DNA of 64,000 nucleotides from Kitasatospora sp. MAP5-34 (GTDB lineage Bacteria > Actinomycetota > Actinomycetes > Streptomycetales > Streptomycetaceae). The stretch is from assembly GCF_029894335.1 (NCBI RefSeq), contig NZ_JARXZC010000034.1, forward strand, positions 23,482 through 87,481, read 5' to 3'. Below the pieces are notes generated by a model. That model ran no database searches. It saw only the letters and a program-made list of their open reading frames with translations, and had not been told where the DNA came from. Position 1 is the first letter of the stretch, and each line of letters opens with the position of its first letter. The translations under genes and the position numbers were made by a program. Below are positions 32,797 to 41,644 of the stretch, in pieces.

Positions 32797-33028
32797 GCGG
32801 TTGATCGCGTCCGCTCTGCTCGACCCGAGCGGGCACGCCGTTCGGGAGCGGATGTGCCGATCCCGAGTGGTGTGTCTGCGGATCTTGTGCAGAGTCCGGG
32901 CCGGTTTTTGTTATGCGGGCGCTATCTGTCCGAGCGAGGCGGTACTAGTAATCTTTCGACAGGATAGTGAGAATGTGTGCCCACGCGGTCCGCTCGGACG
33001 GCAATGGCACGGCAGCGGCAGGAGAAGC
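32797..33028. promoter_or_regulatory. Promoter region of the SpoIIE phosphatase gene
   Basis: About 230 bases without a gene. The stretch 32890-32975 is markedly less GC-rich (TTTTTGTTATGC, ACTAGTAATCTTTCGACAGG), as expected for a promoter. Confidence 0.4.
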
Positions 33029-35257
33029 ATGGCGACTGAGCCCGAGCCGCAGGGGCCCGCACGCCGCACCCCACCGGCCCAGACCGCCAGAAGCGCGGCT
33101 GCGGCCGGTGCTCTGCGCACCGCGGCGGGCCTGACGCCCGGCAGAATCGCGCCCGTGGTCTCCACAGCGACGGCGGCCAGGCAGGGGCTGCCCACCCGCA
33201 GTGGTGACTCCACCCCCGACTGGCTCGAACCGGCGATGGCCGCGAACGGCATCGGCTCGTTCGACTGGGACATCCGCCGCGACGTCCTGGAGGGCGACCC
33301 CCGGGCCTGCGCCATCCTCGGACTGCAGGGCGGCCGCCTCGACCGCAGCTCGGCCGCCTTCCTGGCGATGCTCCATCCCGAGGACGCTCCTGTGGTGCGG
33401 CGCCGGGTCGAGCGCGCGGTGACCGAGCTGGGCCAGTGCGGCGCCTACTACCGCACCGTCTTCCCCACCGGGGAGATGCACGCCGCGCGGTTCCGTGGCC
33501 GGGTGCTCGCCGACGCCTTCGGGCGGGCCTCCAGAATGGTCGGTTTCGTCTGGGACGCCACCGTCGAGCTGCACAAACGCGTGCGGGCCGGCGAACTCGC
33601 CGCGCTGCGGGAGGACCGCTCGCGGTTCATCAAGGAGGCCGCCCGGGCCCTCTCCGAGGCCGTCACCGTCCGGGACGTGGCCCGGGTCTTCACCGAGCTG
33701 CCGCTCCCCGGCCTGCCGCCGGACGGCCTGGTGCTGACCTCGCTGGAGGCGGGCCGGCTGACGATACTCGGCGCGTCCGGCTACCGGCCCGAGGACGTCC
33801 ACCCGTACGACCGCTCGCCGCTCGCCCCCCACCACCCGGCCGCCGAGGCCATCCGGACCAGGGGCCCGGTGGTCATCGCCAGCCGGGACGAGTACCGCGA
33901 GCGCTTCCCCGAGGCCTGGCCCCGGGTCAGCGAGACCGGCCGCAGCGCCTGGGTCTTCCTGCCGCTGGTCGCCAGCGGCCGGGTGATCGGGGTCTGCCTG
34001 GTCAGCTTCGACGACGACCGGGAGCTCGACGCGGACGAGCGCACCCTGCTCGCCACCCTCGGGGGCCTGGTCGCGCAGTCCCTCGCCCGGGCCCGGCTGC
34101 ACGACGCCGAGCACGAGCTCGCGGCCGGGCTGCAGCGCGTCATGCTGCCGCGTACCGTGCCGTCCGTCCCCGGGGTCACCACCGCCGTTCGCTACCTGGC
34201 GGCCGGTTCCGGGCTGCAGATCGGCGGGGACTGGTACGACGTCGTCCCGCTCCCCGGCGGCCACGTCGGGCTGGTGATCGGCGATGTGCAGGGGCATGAC
34301 GTGCACGCTGCCGGGATCATGGGCCAGCTGCGGATCGCCCTGCGCGCGTACGCCGCCGAGGGTCACCCGCCCGCCGCCGTGATGGCCCGCGCCTCCCGCT
34401 TCCTCGCCGACCTGGACACCGACCACTTCGCGACCTGCCTGTACGCCGAGGTGAACGTCGACTACGGCGTGGTCTACGCCGTGCGGGCCGGCCACCTCGA
34501 CCCGGTGGTCCGCCGCGCCGACGGCACTACCACCGTGGTGCCGGTGGTGGGCGGGCTGCCGCTGGGCATCTCACCGGACCAGGAGTACCGGGTCACCAGG
34601 TTCAGCCTGGACCCGGGCGAGACCGTGGTGCTCTGCACCGACGGCCTGGTGGAGTCCCGGGCCATGGACCTCGACACCGGGTTCGCCCGGCTCCGCGAGG
34701 CCGTCTCCCGGGAGCTGCCCGGCCGGGGCGAGTCGGCCGTCGACCCGCTGGACGTGCTGGCCGACCGGATCGCCTCCCAGGCGGCGGACTCCACCGAGCG
34801 CGAGGACGACATAGCGCTGCTGCTGCTCCGCTGGGACGGCCCGGCGGGCGGCCTGGCCGCCCAGCAGCTCCGCCGCCGGATCGGCCAGGCCGACCTGGCC
34901 CGGATCTCCGAGCTGCGCGGCGAGCTGCGGGACGCGCTGCGGCGCTGGGGCGTGCCCGGGCTGGTCGACACCGCCGAGCTGCTCGCCTCCGAGCTGGTCA
35001 CCAACGCGATCCGGCACACCGACCGGGACGCGATGTTCACCGCGCGGCTCTACCGCGACCCGGCTCAGGGCGCCGGGGCCAGGCTGCGGGTCGAGGTGGA
35101 GGACGAGTCCGACCTCTGGCCGACCCGCCGCACCCCGGGGGAGCAGGCTTCCTCGGGACGCGGGCTGATGCTGGTCGAGGCGCTCGCGGACGGCTGGGGC
35201 GTGGAGCCTCGCGGCTCGGGCAAGCGGATGTGGTTCGAGCTCTCGGCGGAGGGCTGA
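33029..35257 (+). CDS. PAS-GAF-SpoIIE phosphatase with C-terminal RsbW-type ATPase
   Basis: About 742 aa. Order: PAS-like (GIGSFDWDIRRDVLEGDPRACAILGL, about 65-165), GAF (about 190-360), SpoIIE/PP2C phosphatase (ELAAGLQRVMLP, GGDWYDVVPL, GDVQGHDVHAA, TDGLVE, about 365-600) and HATPase_c_2 (about 610-740). It likely dephosphorylates an anti-anti-sigma factor and may also phosphorylate it, under sensory control. ATG 33029 follows AGGAG. It converges on the DUF2637 gene with a long stem-loop between. Confidence 0.9.
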   Translation: MATEPEPQGPARRTPPAQTARSAAAAGALRTAAGLTPGRIAPVVSTATAARQGLPTRSGDSTPDWLEPAMAANGIGSFDWDIRRDVLEGDPRACAILGLQGGRLDRSSAAFLAMLHPEDAPVVRRRVERAVTELGQCGAYYRTVFPTGEMHAARFRGRVLADAFGRASRMVGFVWDATVELHKRVRAGELAALREDRSRFIKEAARALSEAVTVRDVARVFTELPLPGLPPDGLVLTSLEAGRLTILGASGYRPEDVHPYDRSPLAPHHPAAEAIRTRGPVVIASRDEYRERFPEAWPRVSETGRSAWVFLPLVASGRVIGVCLVSFDDDRELDADERTLLATLGGLVAQSLARARLHDAEHELAAGLQRVMLPRTVPSVPGVTTAVRYLAAGSGLQIGGDWYDVVPLPGGHVGLVIGDVQGHDVHAAGIMGQLRIALRAYAAEGHPPAAVMARASRFLADLDTDHFATCLYAEVNVDYGVVYAVRAGHLDPVVRRADGTTTVVPVVGGLPLGISPDQEYRVTRFSLDPGETVVLCTDGLVESRAMDLDTGFARLREAVSRELPGRGESAVDPLDVLADRIASQAADSTEREDDIALLLLRWDGPAGGLAAQQLRRRIGQADLARISELRGELRDALRRWGVPGLVDTAELLASELVTNAIRHTDRDAMFTARLYRDPAQGAGARLRVEVEDESDLWPTRRTPGEQASSGRGLMLVEALADGWGVEPRGSGKRMWFELSAEG

Positions 35258-35280
35258 CCGTACGCAACCGGGTTCCTACC

Positions 35281-35350
35281 GGGGCGCGGGGAACTGTGTG
35301 ACCAGAGCACGACGTAGGTGCGTGGTTGGTCGCGCAGTTCCCCGCGCCCC
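35281..35350. repeat. Long intergenic stem-loop, copy 2
   Basis: The left arm starts GGGGCGCGGGGAACTG and continues TGTGACCA; the right arm is TGGTCGCGCAGTTCCCCGCG then CCCC, so 22 of 24 arm bases pair, around a 22-base loop. It lies between convergent genes and is probably a bidirectional terminator belonging to the repeated family. Confidence 0.8.
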
Positions 35351-35383
35351 GGTTGTGGTTGCCGTGAGCGCGGACAGTTCAGG

Positions 35384-36391
35384 TCAGCCGAACTGCTGCT
35401 CGAGGTCCTTGAGTTTCTGTTCCAGGGAGTCGAGTCGCGGCAGGGTCATGGTGTCCTCCTCCGGGGTGAGGTCGACGGTGGGCCGACCCGGTCGGGCGGG
35501 GAGGCCCGGCTGGGTGACCGCTCCCTCGGCGGGGGCTATGGCGGGCTCCGAGCCGCCGGCCTCCAGTTGTGCGGGTAGTTGGCGCGCGCCGGCGCGTGGG
35601 CGCCAGACTCCGCCGTGCTGCCGTCCGATCGCCCGGATCTCGGCCCGTTCGCGCCGGCTGGCGAGTCGCTGGCGCTCCCGGTTGGCGGCGGCCTCGCGCT
35701 TGTCGTCGCGGACTTCCTCGACCGCTTCGTCCAGCGTGCGGACGTTCTCCAGCAGCATCAACGACCAGGCGGCGTAGGTCTCCAGCGGAGCCCGCAGCCA
35801 GCGGACCATCCTGATCTGCGGCAGCGGACGGGGCACCAGGCCCTGCTCCCGCAGCGCGGCCCGCCGGGTCTGTTTCAGTGCCCGGTCGAACAGCACGGCG
35901 GCGGACAGCGACATCCCGGCGAAGAACTGCGGGGCCCCGGCGTGGCCGAAACCACGTGGCGCGTGCACCCAGTTGAACCAGGCGGAGGCCCCGGCGAACA
36001 GCCAGACCAGCATGCGCGAGCCGAGCGCCGCGTCCCCGTGGCTGGCCTCCCGGACGGCCAGGACGGAGCAGAACATCGCCGCACCGTCCAGGCCGAACGG
36101 CACCAGGTACTCCCAGCCCCCGGAGAGGTCCAGGTTCTGGATGCCGAAGCCGACCAGGCCGTGGAAGGAGAGCGCGGCCGCGACGCCGGCGCAGCAGAAC
36201 AGCAGGGTGTACGAGGCTCCCCCGTACAGGGACTCCTTGCGGCGGCGGCGGTCCTCGCTGCGCTCCCAGGAGTCCGGGCCGCCGGCCCGGCCGGTGGCTC
36301 TGGTGCGAGCGAAAGCCACCAGGACGGCGGTCACCACCAGTGCGACCACACCCGTGATGGCCCAACCCAGTGGTATGTCGGACAGTTTCAT
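35384..36391 (-). CDS. DUF2637 family membrane protein
   Basis: 335 aa. Four hydrophobic segments in the first 180 residues (AITGVVALVVTAVLVAFA; YTLLFCCAGVAAALSFHGLVGF; YLVPFGLDGAAMFCSVLAV; FAGASAWFNWVHA), matching DUF2637, best known from actinobacterial plasmids and integrative elements, where it resembles SpdB2-like spread proteins. The C-terminus is basic and then ends in a short coiled-coil-like LDSLEQKLKDLEQQ. This copy has no conjugation genes beside it, so its role is unknown. Confidence 0.8.
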   Translation of the reverse strand: MKLSDIPLGWAITGVVALVVTAVLVAFARTRATGRAGGPDSWERSEDRRRRKESLYGGASYTLLFCCAGVAAALSFHGLVGFGIQNLDLSGGWEYLVPFGLDGAAMFCSVLAVREASHGDAALGSRMLVWLFAGASAWFNWVHAPRGFGHAGAPQFFAGMSLSAAVLFDRALKQTRRAALREQGLVPRPLPQIRMVRWLRAPLETYAAWSLMLLENVRTLDEAVEEVRDDKREAAANRERQRLASRRERAEIRAIGRQHGGVWRPRAGARQLPAQLEAGGSEPAIAPAEGAVTQPGLPARPGRPTVDLTPEEDTMTLPRLDSLEQKLKDLEQQFG

Positions 36392-36541
36392 GGCCTGAAC
36401 CAGCCTCGCTTTCCTGCGTAATGACGGCGGGGACCATCATGGCGGAAGTGTGAGTTGGTTATGGCTGATTTGCTGTCAATGCACCTGGGAGGGCTAATTC
36501 TGACCCATATCCGGATCGATAATAGAACAATTGATGGGCTG

Positions 36542-37462
36542 TTAATTCTTTTCGCGCAGGCCCGGCGAGCTCGGCAGGCTCGGCGGGCTCTGGGTACTCC
36601 GCGCGGTCCGTGGGCAGCTGAAGCAGGATTCGGCAGGCCCCACGGTGTACAGCAGGCAGCAGCTCAACCGGGTGCGGGTACGCATCGGCGGCGAGCCGGG
36701 GTGTTCCAGCAGCCGGAATCCCGGTCGGCCGGTGAAGCAGGTGCCCTCGGTGGCCCCCGGCAGCAGGCCGGCCAGTTCGGCGGTGGCCCGTTCCTCCTCA
36801 CCGAGCAGGCTGCCGATGTACCAGAGGCCCTCGATCACGTCGTCGGTCGCCATGCCCCGGAGGGTGTGCGGGCCGCGCCGTATCTCCGGGCGGAAGGCCG
36901 CCAGTACGGGGGCCAGCTGCTCCGTCAGCGTGGCGAGCAGCTCGGCGCGCAGGGCGGCCTCGTCAGGCACCACCCGGGCGGTCGGCAGCCCGGCCGCCGG
37001 GTCGTCCGGGAGGCAGTGGAACTCGGTGGCACGGAAGGTGAGTTCGCCGGTGCTACGGCGGATCGACACCTGGTCGGCCGGGATCCGAGGCACCCGCCGC
37101 TCCAGGAACCAGGGCAGCGTGAACAACAGTGCCACCGGCCAGCAGTACCGGTGCAGGCAGAACCCCGCCGCGACGTCCGGCCGCAGCGGCTCGCCGTACT
37201 GCGCCAGCCCCTGGCGGGCGTCGAAGGCGATCAACTCCCGTAGGGTGTCCGGGTTTCGGAGGAAGTCGGCGGTGCGGATCCACCCCTGGCCCGAGCGCGG
37301 CGGCCCCGACCGGATGTGCAGCTCGGGGAAGACCTCGCCGAGGCGCGCGTAAGTGGTCAGGAGGGGTGGACCGGCCAATGGCCCTTTACCCAGCGGCCTT
37401 TCGCCGGGCGGCACTTCGCCGGGCGGCGGGGCGGTGCTCGGCTCGATGCTGCTCACGGTCAT
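36542..37462 (-). CDS. FhuF-like (2Fe-2S) ferric-siderophore reductase
   Basis: About 306 aa. The C-terminal cluster motif is SCCLLYTVGPAESCFSC, the Cys-Cys-x10-Cys-x2-Cys pattern of FhuF. Upstream parts (YCWPVALLFTLPWFLERRVPRIP) fit siderophore-reductase-like proteins. It likely reduces ferric iron released from imported siderophores. ATG 37462 is chosen; the ORF extends to a TTG at 37510-37513 without better support. An iron box lies 85 bases upstream, consistent with iron repression. Confidence 0.82.
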   Translation of the reverse strand: MTVSSIEPSTAPPPGEVPPGERPLGKGPLAGPPLLTTYARLGEVFPELHIRSGPPRSGQGWIRTADFLRNPDTLRELIAFDARQGLAQYGEPLRPDVAAGFCLHRYCWPVALLFTLPWFLERRVPRIPADQVSIRRSTGELTFRATEFHCLPDDPAAGLPTARVVPDEAALRAELLATLTEQLAPVLAAFRPEIRRGPHTLRGMATDDVIEGLWYIGSLLGEEERATAELAGLLPGATEGTCFTGRPGFRLLEHPGSPPMRTRTRLSCCLLYTVGPAESCFSCPRTARSTQSPPSLPSSPGLREKN

Positions 37463-37522
37463 GGTGTGGGCCCCATCGGGTCGGACCGGGCCCCGGGGAC
37501 TCGGCGGCGGCAAGGTGGAACC

Positions 37523-37548
37523 GCCCAGGGTGGCGTTTCACCCTGGGC
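37523..37548. other. Hairpin between the iron box and the FhuF-like gene
   Basis: A 10-bp perfect stem (GCCCAGGGTG / CACCCTGGGC) with a 6-base loop. It overlaps the iron box by two bases. On the minus strand it would sit in the 5' leader or act as a terminator for the upstream TPR-like gene, whose stop is 15 bases before it. Confidence 0.55.
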
Positions 37549-37565
37549 AGGTTAGGCTCACCTTA
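37547..37565. promoter_or_regulatory. DmdR/IdeR-type iron box
   Basis: GCAGGTTAGGCTCACCTTA agrees at 16 of 19 positions with the IdeR/DmdR consensus TTAGGTTAGGCTAACCTAA. It overlaps the stop codon of the upstream TPR-like gene and precedes the FhuF-like gene, which should therefore be repressed when iron is plentiful. Confidence 0.75.
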
Positions 37566-38372
37566 GCTGATGGAGTCCCCAACTTCCTGTCCGACGCGGC
37601 TGTCAGGGGGAGTTCCCGGCGCGGGCAGGGAGCTCAGACGGCGCGCGAGCCAGACCGGGATGCCCCCGAGCGCCTGCATCAGCCGGGCCGCCTCCGCCCG
37701 CAGCCGCGCCGCCTCGGCGGGCTCGGACACCTCCGCGAGCGCGGCGAGCGCCGGCGCGACCCCGACCGTGAACCCCAGCTCCTCGCGCAGTTCCAGGGAG
37801 GCCCGGAACCCCTCCTGGGCGCGTTCGAGATCGCCCGCCACCAGCGCCAGCGCCGCCAGGTGCCGCCAGGTGTACGAACGCAGCAGCCGGTCACCGCACG
37901 CGGCGGCGCCGTCGTGCGCCCGGCGGTACGCGATCCAGGCGGCGGTCGGGTCGTGCAGCAGGTTCTCGGCGACCAGGCCGCGCCGGAAGTCCAGCAGCGG
38001 CCGGCCGGGTGCGTTCGGCGGCAGCAGGGCCGAGGTGCGCCCGAGGGCGGCCTGGGCCTCGTCCAGCCGGTCGCGCGGCCCGAGGACGCTCGCCACGTAG
38101 GCCAGGAAGCCGCGCGCGCAGGACGCCGCCGCGCGCTGGCCTCCGCTCGCCACGCCGGCCTCGGCGAGGCGCAGTGCCTGCTCGGCCTGCTCCCAGTGCC
38201 TGGCGGTGAACAGGCACTGCTCGATCAGTAGTTCAGCCCGGTCGAGGGCTGCGGCAGGGTCCACCGCAGCGCTGGGCCGGAGTAACTCGGCGGCCTCCTG
38301 CCAACATCCGCGCGACCTGAGTCGCCACACCGTGTCCGCAGTGCCCCCCGGGGCCGTACCGTGCTTCGACAA
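37563..38372 (-). CDS. TPR-like helical repeat protein
   Basis: About 269 aa, almost wholly helical, with repeats such as WEQAEQALRLAEAGVASGGQ, RLDEAQAALGRTSALL and AGDLERAQEGFRASLELREELG. It looks like an isolated tetratricopeptide region of a regulator without a DNA-binding part. TTG 38372 is 5 bases after AAGGAGG; a GTG at 38378 abuts the ribosome site and is less likely. Its stop overlaps the iron box of the next gene. Function unknown. Confidence 0.68.
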   Translation of the reverse strand: MSKHGTAPGGTADTVWRLRSRGCWQEAAELLRPSAAVDPAAALDRAELLIEQCLFTARHWEQAEQALRLAEAGVASGGQRAAASCARGFLAYVASVLGPRDRLDEAQAALGRTSALLPPNAPGRPLLDFRRGLVAENLLHDPTAAWIAYRRAHDGAAACGDRLLRSYTWRHLAALALVAGDLERAQEGFRASLELREELGFTVGVAPALAALAEVSEPAEAARLRAEAARLMQALGGIPVWLARRLSSLPAPGTPPDSRVGQEVGDSIS

Positions 38373-38514
38373 CGCCACCTCCTTGTGTGCGCGTCCAGCG
38401 AACGGAACTGCTGTGGCCGCAATTCAACACGGGGGCGAGCTTGTGCACCAGATCACGAACGTCGGAGATTCCGGCGAGTGGCTCGACGGGCCGGTGTGCA
38501 TCAGGGCGACCAAC

Positions 38515-38587
38515 GGGGGTGCGGGGACTGCGCGAGGCGGAAGGCCGCAGGTCCCTGCCTTCCGGTTCGCACAGCCCCCGCACCCCC
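38515..38587. repeat. Long intergenic stem-loop, copy 3
   Basis: Arms GGGGGTGCGGGG and CCCCCGCACCCCC, with inner GCGGAAGGC / GCCTTCCGG pairing. It lies 24 bases after the end of the zinc-ribbon gene (stop at 38611, minus strand). It is of the GGGGTGCGGGG subtype shared with 50176-50246. Confidence 0.78.
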
Positions 38588-38610
38588 GGGGTGGCCGATC
38601 TGTCAGAGGG

Positions 38611-39618
38611 TCAGGAAGTCCATCCCGTCTCCATCAGGGCCTCCGCCGCGCCGTTTGCTGGTTGCGGGACGCCCGCGAGGTCGAGCCGGAACAGGGCCAC
38701 CAGCAACTGCTCGCCGCGTACCGTCGCCTGGTGCGAGAAGCCGCCCAGGACGAACATCGCGGCGGCGATCTCCTCGGCGTGCAAGGTCTGCAGCCAGAGG
38801 CACTCGACGGCCTTGTTGTCGGCCGGTTCCGAGCCGGCGTCCACCAGGGCGACCATCCGTGAGCCCAGCAGCGTTACCGGCGACTCACTCTGATCGTCCG
38901 TCAGTTCGAGATCGTCGAAGCCGAGCCACTGGAGGTAGCGGGCGGCCGTCAGTACGGCGTCCTCGGGGCTGCGCACCGGGTGCGGCCGGAACGGCGCCCG
39001 GGGCCGACTCTGCGGTTGGCCCTGCGGCCGGCCCGCCGGGTGCGTACTCGGGTGCGTACTCGGGCGCGTGCCCGGGTACGCACCCGGCGAGCTGCCTGGC
39101 CGGCCGCCGGTGGGGTTGCCTTGGTGGCTGCCCGGCTGGCCCTGCGGCGGCACGGTCGGGACCACGCCGGTGGACGGGCGTGAACCGTACGGGTGCAGCG
39201 TCGGCCCGCCGGCGTGCGGCGGGATCTCGTACTGCGGGGCCGGGCCGAGCAGGCCGGTGCTCTGCAGGCGCGGGGCGCGGTCCACCGGAAGACGTACCGT
39301 GGCACCGCAGTTGCAGGTGAACTCGGGCTGCGGCCACTGGTCGTTGCGGCCGCAGTGCGGACACCGCATGCTCAGCCAGGAGTCCTCCCAGGACCGGAAC
39401 CGCACCTGCACCGGCACGCCGCCCCGCAGCAGCGGCACCCGGAGTTGCGCCCCGCACGGGCAGGGCAGGCACGGTGGCTCGTACAGGTGCTCGCGACGGC
39501 AGGCCGGGCAACGGATCGCGCTCGCCCCACCGTTCTGGCTCCCGTTCTGGCTTCCGGAGGAGGCCGGACCGAACCGAGCCGGGTCGCTGAAGTCGTCGGG
39601 CAGCGGCAGTCCGGGCAT
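38611..39618 (-). CDS. Zinc-ribbon protein with Pro/Gly/His linker and unknown C-terminal domain
   Basis: About 335 aa. The N-terminal half has several Cys pairs (IRCPACRREHLYEPPCLPCPCGAQ; MRCPHCGRNDQW; FTCNCGA), giving two or three zinc ribbons. A low-complexity linker of about 90 residues follows, with RPSTHPSTHPAGRPQGQPQS. The C-terminal domain (SPEDAVLTAARYLQWLGFDD, RMVALVDAGSEPADNKAVEC) has a loosely restriction-nuclease-like pattern, which I cannot confirm. ATG 39618 is used; a GTG lies 9 bases upstream. Function unknown, perhaps nucleic acid binding. Confidence 0.65.
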   Translation of the reverse strand: MPGLPLPDDFSDPARFGPASSGSQNGSQNGGASAIRCPACRREHLYEPPCLPCPCGAQLRVPLLRGGVPVQVRFRSWEDSWLSMRCPHCGRNDQWPQPEFTCNCGATVRLPVDRAPRLQSTGLLGPAPQYEIPPHAGGPTLHPYGSRPSTGVVPTVPPQGQPGSHQGNPTGGRPGSSPGAYPGTRPSTHPSTHPAGRPQGQPQSRPRAPFRPHPVRSPEDAVLTAARYLQWLGFDDLELTDDQSESPVTLLGSRMVALVDAGSEPADNKAVECLWLQTLHAEEIAAAMFVLGGFSHQATVRGEQLLVALFRLDLAGVPQPANGAAEALMETGWTS

Positions 39619-39741
39619 GGCTCGCACCGTCCGTTCGGGTCGGCTGGGCAGGTCAGGTCGTTCCCATCGTCCCCGATGCGTGTCGGGATTGGCAGCGTTT
39701 GCGCTAATCCTCAGGGAGAGATCAGGGGTGTTCGCCGTCCG

Positions 39742-40407
39742 CTACCGCTCCGGGCGCTCGGGCGGGTTCGGCCGCACTGCACCGGCCGCGCTCCACCGGG
39801 CCAGGTCCTCCGGGGTGTCGAGGTCGTCGGGGACGGCGACGTCGCCGCACTCGACCAGCACGATCTCGGCGGCGTGCGCCGCGAGCAGCGTGCGGGCCCC
39901 GGCGTCCCCGGTCGCCCCGGCGGCGGCCTCGGCCAGGTAGCGGGCGCCGATCAGTACGGGGTGACCGCGCCTGCCCGCGTACGCCGCTGCCGCGAGTTCG
40001 GCGCCCGCGAGCCGGGCGGCGAGCAGCCGGGCCACGGCGGCTGGGGTGACGCCCGGGGTGTCCACCAGCATCACCAGGACGGCGTCGGCTCCTGGCGGCA
40101 GCGCGGCCAGACCGGCGCGCAGCGAGGAGCCCATGCCGCTCTCCCAGGCCGGATTATCGACAAGTCGGCAGTCGCCCAGCTCCGCGACGGCCCGCACCTG
40201 CTCGCCCGAGGCACCCAGCACCGCCACCGTGGACGAGCAGCCGCCGGCCCGGACCACCGAGAGCGCGTGCTCGATCAACGGCCGCCCCTGGTACGGGATC
40301 AGCGCCTTGGGTCGCCCGCCCAGCCGCCGCCCACCGCCCGCCGCCAGCACCAGAGCGGGTACCAGGGCGGGTACTGGGGCGGGCACCGGACTCTTCGGGT
40401 CTTCCAT
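39742..40407 (-). CDS. MobA-like molybdopterin nucleotidyltransferase
   Basis: 221 aa. N-terminal nucleotide-binding motif VLAAGGGRRLGGRPKAL, then LIEHALSVV and DTPGVTPAAV, the signature of the MobA/MocA nucleotidyltransferase family. It probably transfers CMP or GMP to molybdopterin. It is divergent from moaA (130 bp between starts), which supports a cofactor role. MobA and MocA cannot be separated with certainty by eye. Confidence 0.8.
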   Translation of the reverse strand: MEDPKSPVPAPVPALVPALVLAAGGGRRLGGRPKALIPYQGRPLIEHALSVVRAGGCSSTVAVLGASGEQVRAVAELGDCRLVDNPAWESGMGSSLRAGLAALPPGADAVLVMLVDTPGVTPAAVARLLAARLAGAELAAAAYAGRRGHPVLIGARYLAEAAAGATGDAGARTLLAAHAAEIVLVECGDVAVPDDLDTPEDLARWSAAGAVRPNPPERPER

Positions 40408-40537
40408 GAGGACAGTCTGGTCGGCCCGCCCGGGTGGAGGTAGTTGTATGAATCTACAAGGTAAACCCGCAGGTCGGTGCGGTGCGCCGGGCCTTCCGCC
40501 GCTGGATCTTCGGCAGGGCGCAGCCTGTACTGGGCAG

Positions 40538-41563
40538 ATGGCACTTCTGGCATCCCGTACTCAGCAGACGCACGGCGCACCCGCCCCGCTGGTCGACCGC
40601 TTCGGCCGGGTCCACACCGACCTGCGGGTATCGCTCACCGACCGCTGCAACCTGCGCTGCACGTACTGCATGCCTGCCGAGGGCCTGAACTGGCTGCCCA
40701 AGGCCGAGGTGCTCGGCGACGACGAGATCGTCCGGCTGGCCCGGATCGCCGTCCGGGATCTGGGGATCAGGTCCATCCGGCTCACCGGGGGCGAGCCGTT
40801 GCTGCGGCGCGGGCTGCCCGGCCTGGTCGCCCGGCTCGCCGAGCTGGGTCCCGAGCTGTCCCTGACCACCAACGGCATCGGGTTGGCCCGGACGGCGGTG
40901 GACCTCAAGGCCGCCGGGCTGCACCGGGTCAACGTCAGCCTGGACACGCTGCGGGCCGACCGTTACGCCGAGATCACCCGGCGGGACCGGATCGCCGACG
41001 TGTTCGCCGGGATGGCCGCCGCCCAGGCGGCCGGGCTGGCGCCCGTCAAGGTCAACGCCGTCCCGGTGCGCGGGGTCAACGACGACGAGATCCTCGACCT
41101 GGTCGAGTTCGCGGCCGGGCACGGCTATCGGATGCGCTTCATCGAGTCCATGCCGCTGGACGCCCAGGGCGCCTGGGACCGCAGCAAGATGATCACCGCC
41201 GACGAGCTGCTGGAGATCCTCGGGCAGCGCTGGGAACTCGTCCCGGTCGGCCGCCACGGCAACGCACCGGCCGAGGAGTGGCGGATCGCGGATACGGAGA
41301 CGGTGGTCGGCGTGATCGCCTCCGTCACCCGGCCGTTCTGCGGCGGCTGCGACCGGGTCCGGCTCACCGCCGACGGCCAGCTGCGCAACTGCCTCTTCGC
41401 CACCCACGAGTCCGACCTGCGCGCGCTGTTGCGGGGCGACGCCGCCGACGCCGCGATCGAGCGGGCCTGGCGCAACACCATCGCCCGCAAGGGCCCCGGC
41501 CACGACATCAACTCCGCAGACTTCGTCCAGCCCGACCGCCCGATGTCGGCGATCGGCGGCTGA
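40538..41563 (+). CDS. moaA: GTP 3',8-cyclase, molybdenum cofactor synthesis
   Basis: 341 aa radical SAM enzyme, first step of molybdopterin synthesis. N-terminal cluster CNLRCTYC (Cys-x3-Cys-x2-Cys), TGGEPLLRRG, and C-terminal cluster FCGGCDRVRLTADGQLRNC. It ends in Gly-Gly, needed for activity in this family. ATG 40538 lacks a ribosome site, but TGTACT lies 7 bases upstream, so the transcript may be leaderless. Divergent from a MobA-like gene. Confidence 0.95.
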   Translation: MALLASRTQQTHGAPAPLVDRFGRVHTDLRVSLTDRCNLRCTYCMPAEGLNWLPKAEVLGDDEIVRLARIAVRDLGIRSIRLTGGEPLLRRGLPGLVARLAELGPELSLTTNGIGLARTAVDLKAAGLHRVNVSLDTLRADRYAEITRRDRIADVFAGMAAAQAAGLAPVKVNAVPVRGVNDDEILDLVEFAAGHGYRMRFIESMPLDAQGAWDRSKMITADELLEILGQRWELVPVGRHGNAPAEEWRIADTETVVGVIASVTRPFCGGCDRVRLTADGQLRNCLFATHESDLRALLRGDAADAAIERAWRNTIARKGPGHDINSADFVQPDRPMSAIGG

Positions 41564-41597
41564 GCGGCGCTCGCCGCCAGCCGTCGGTGGCACGGTT

Positions 41598-41644
41598 TCA
41601 ACCGCCGACGCGTACCTGCCGACGACGCGGCCTCAACCGCCGAC
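41598..41644. repeat. 12-bp direct repeat including a stop codon
   Basis: TCAACCGCCGAC at 41598-41609 and 41633-41644. The right copy is the last four codons (Val-Gly-Gly-stop) of the minus-strand oxidoreductase; the left copy repeats them 35 bp beyond the gene end. Confidence 0.7.

Noticed and set aside
35281..35350. CRISPR-like reading of the repeated GGGGCGCGGGG elements
   Set aside because: Copies are kilobases apart, palindromic, and have no spacers or cas genes.
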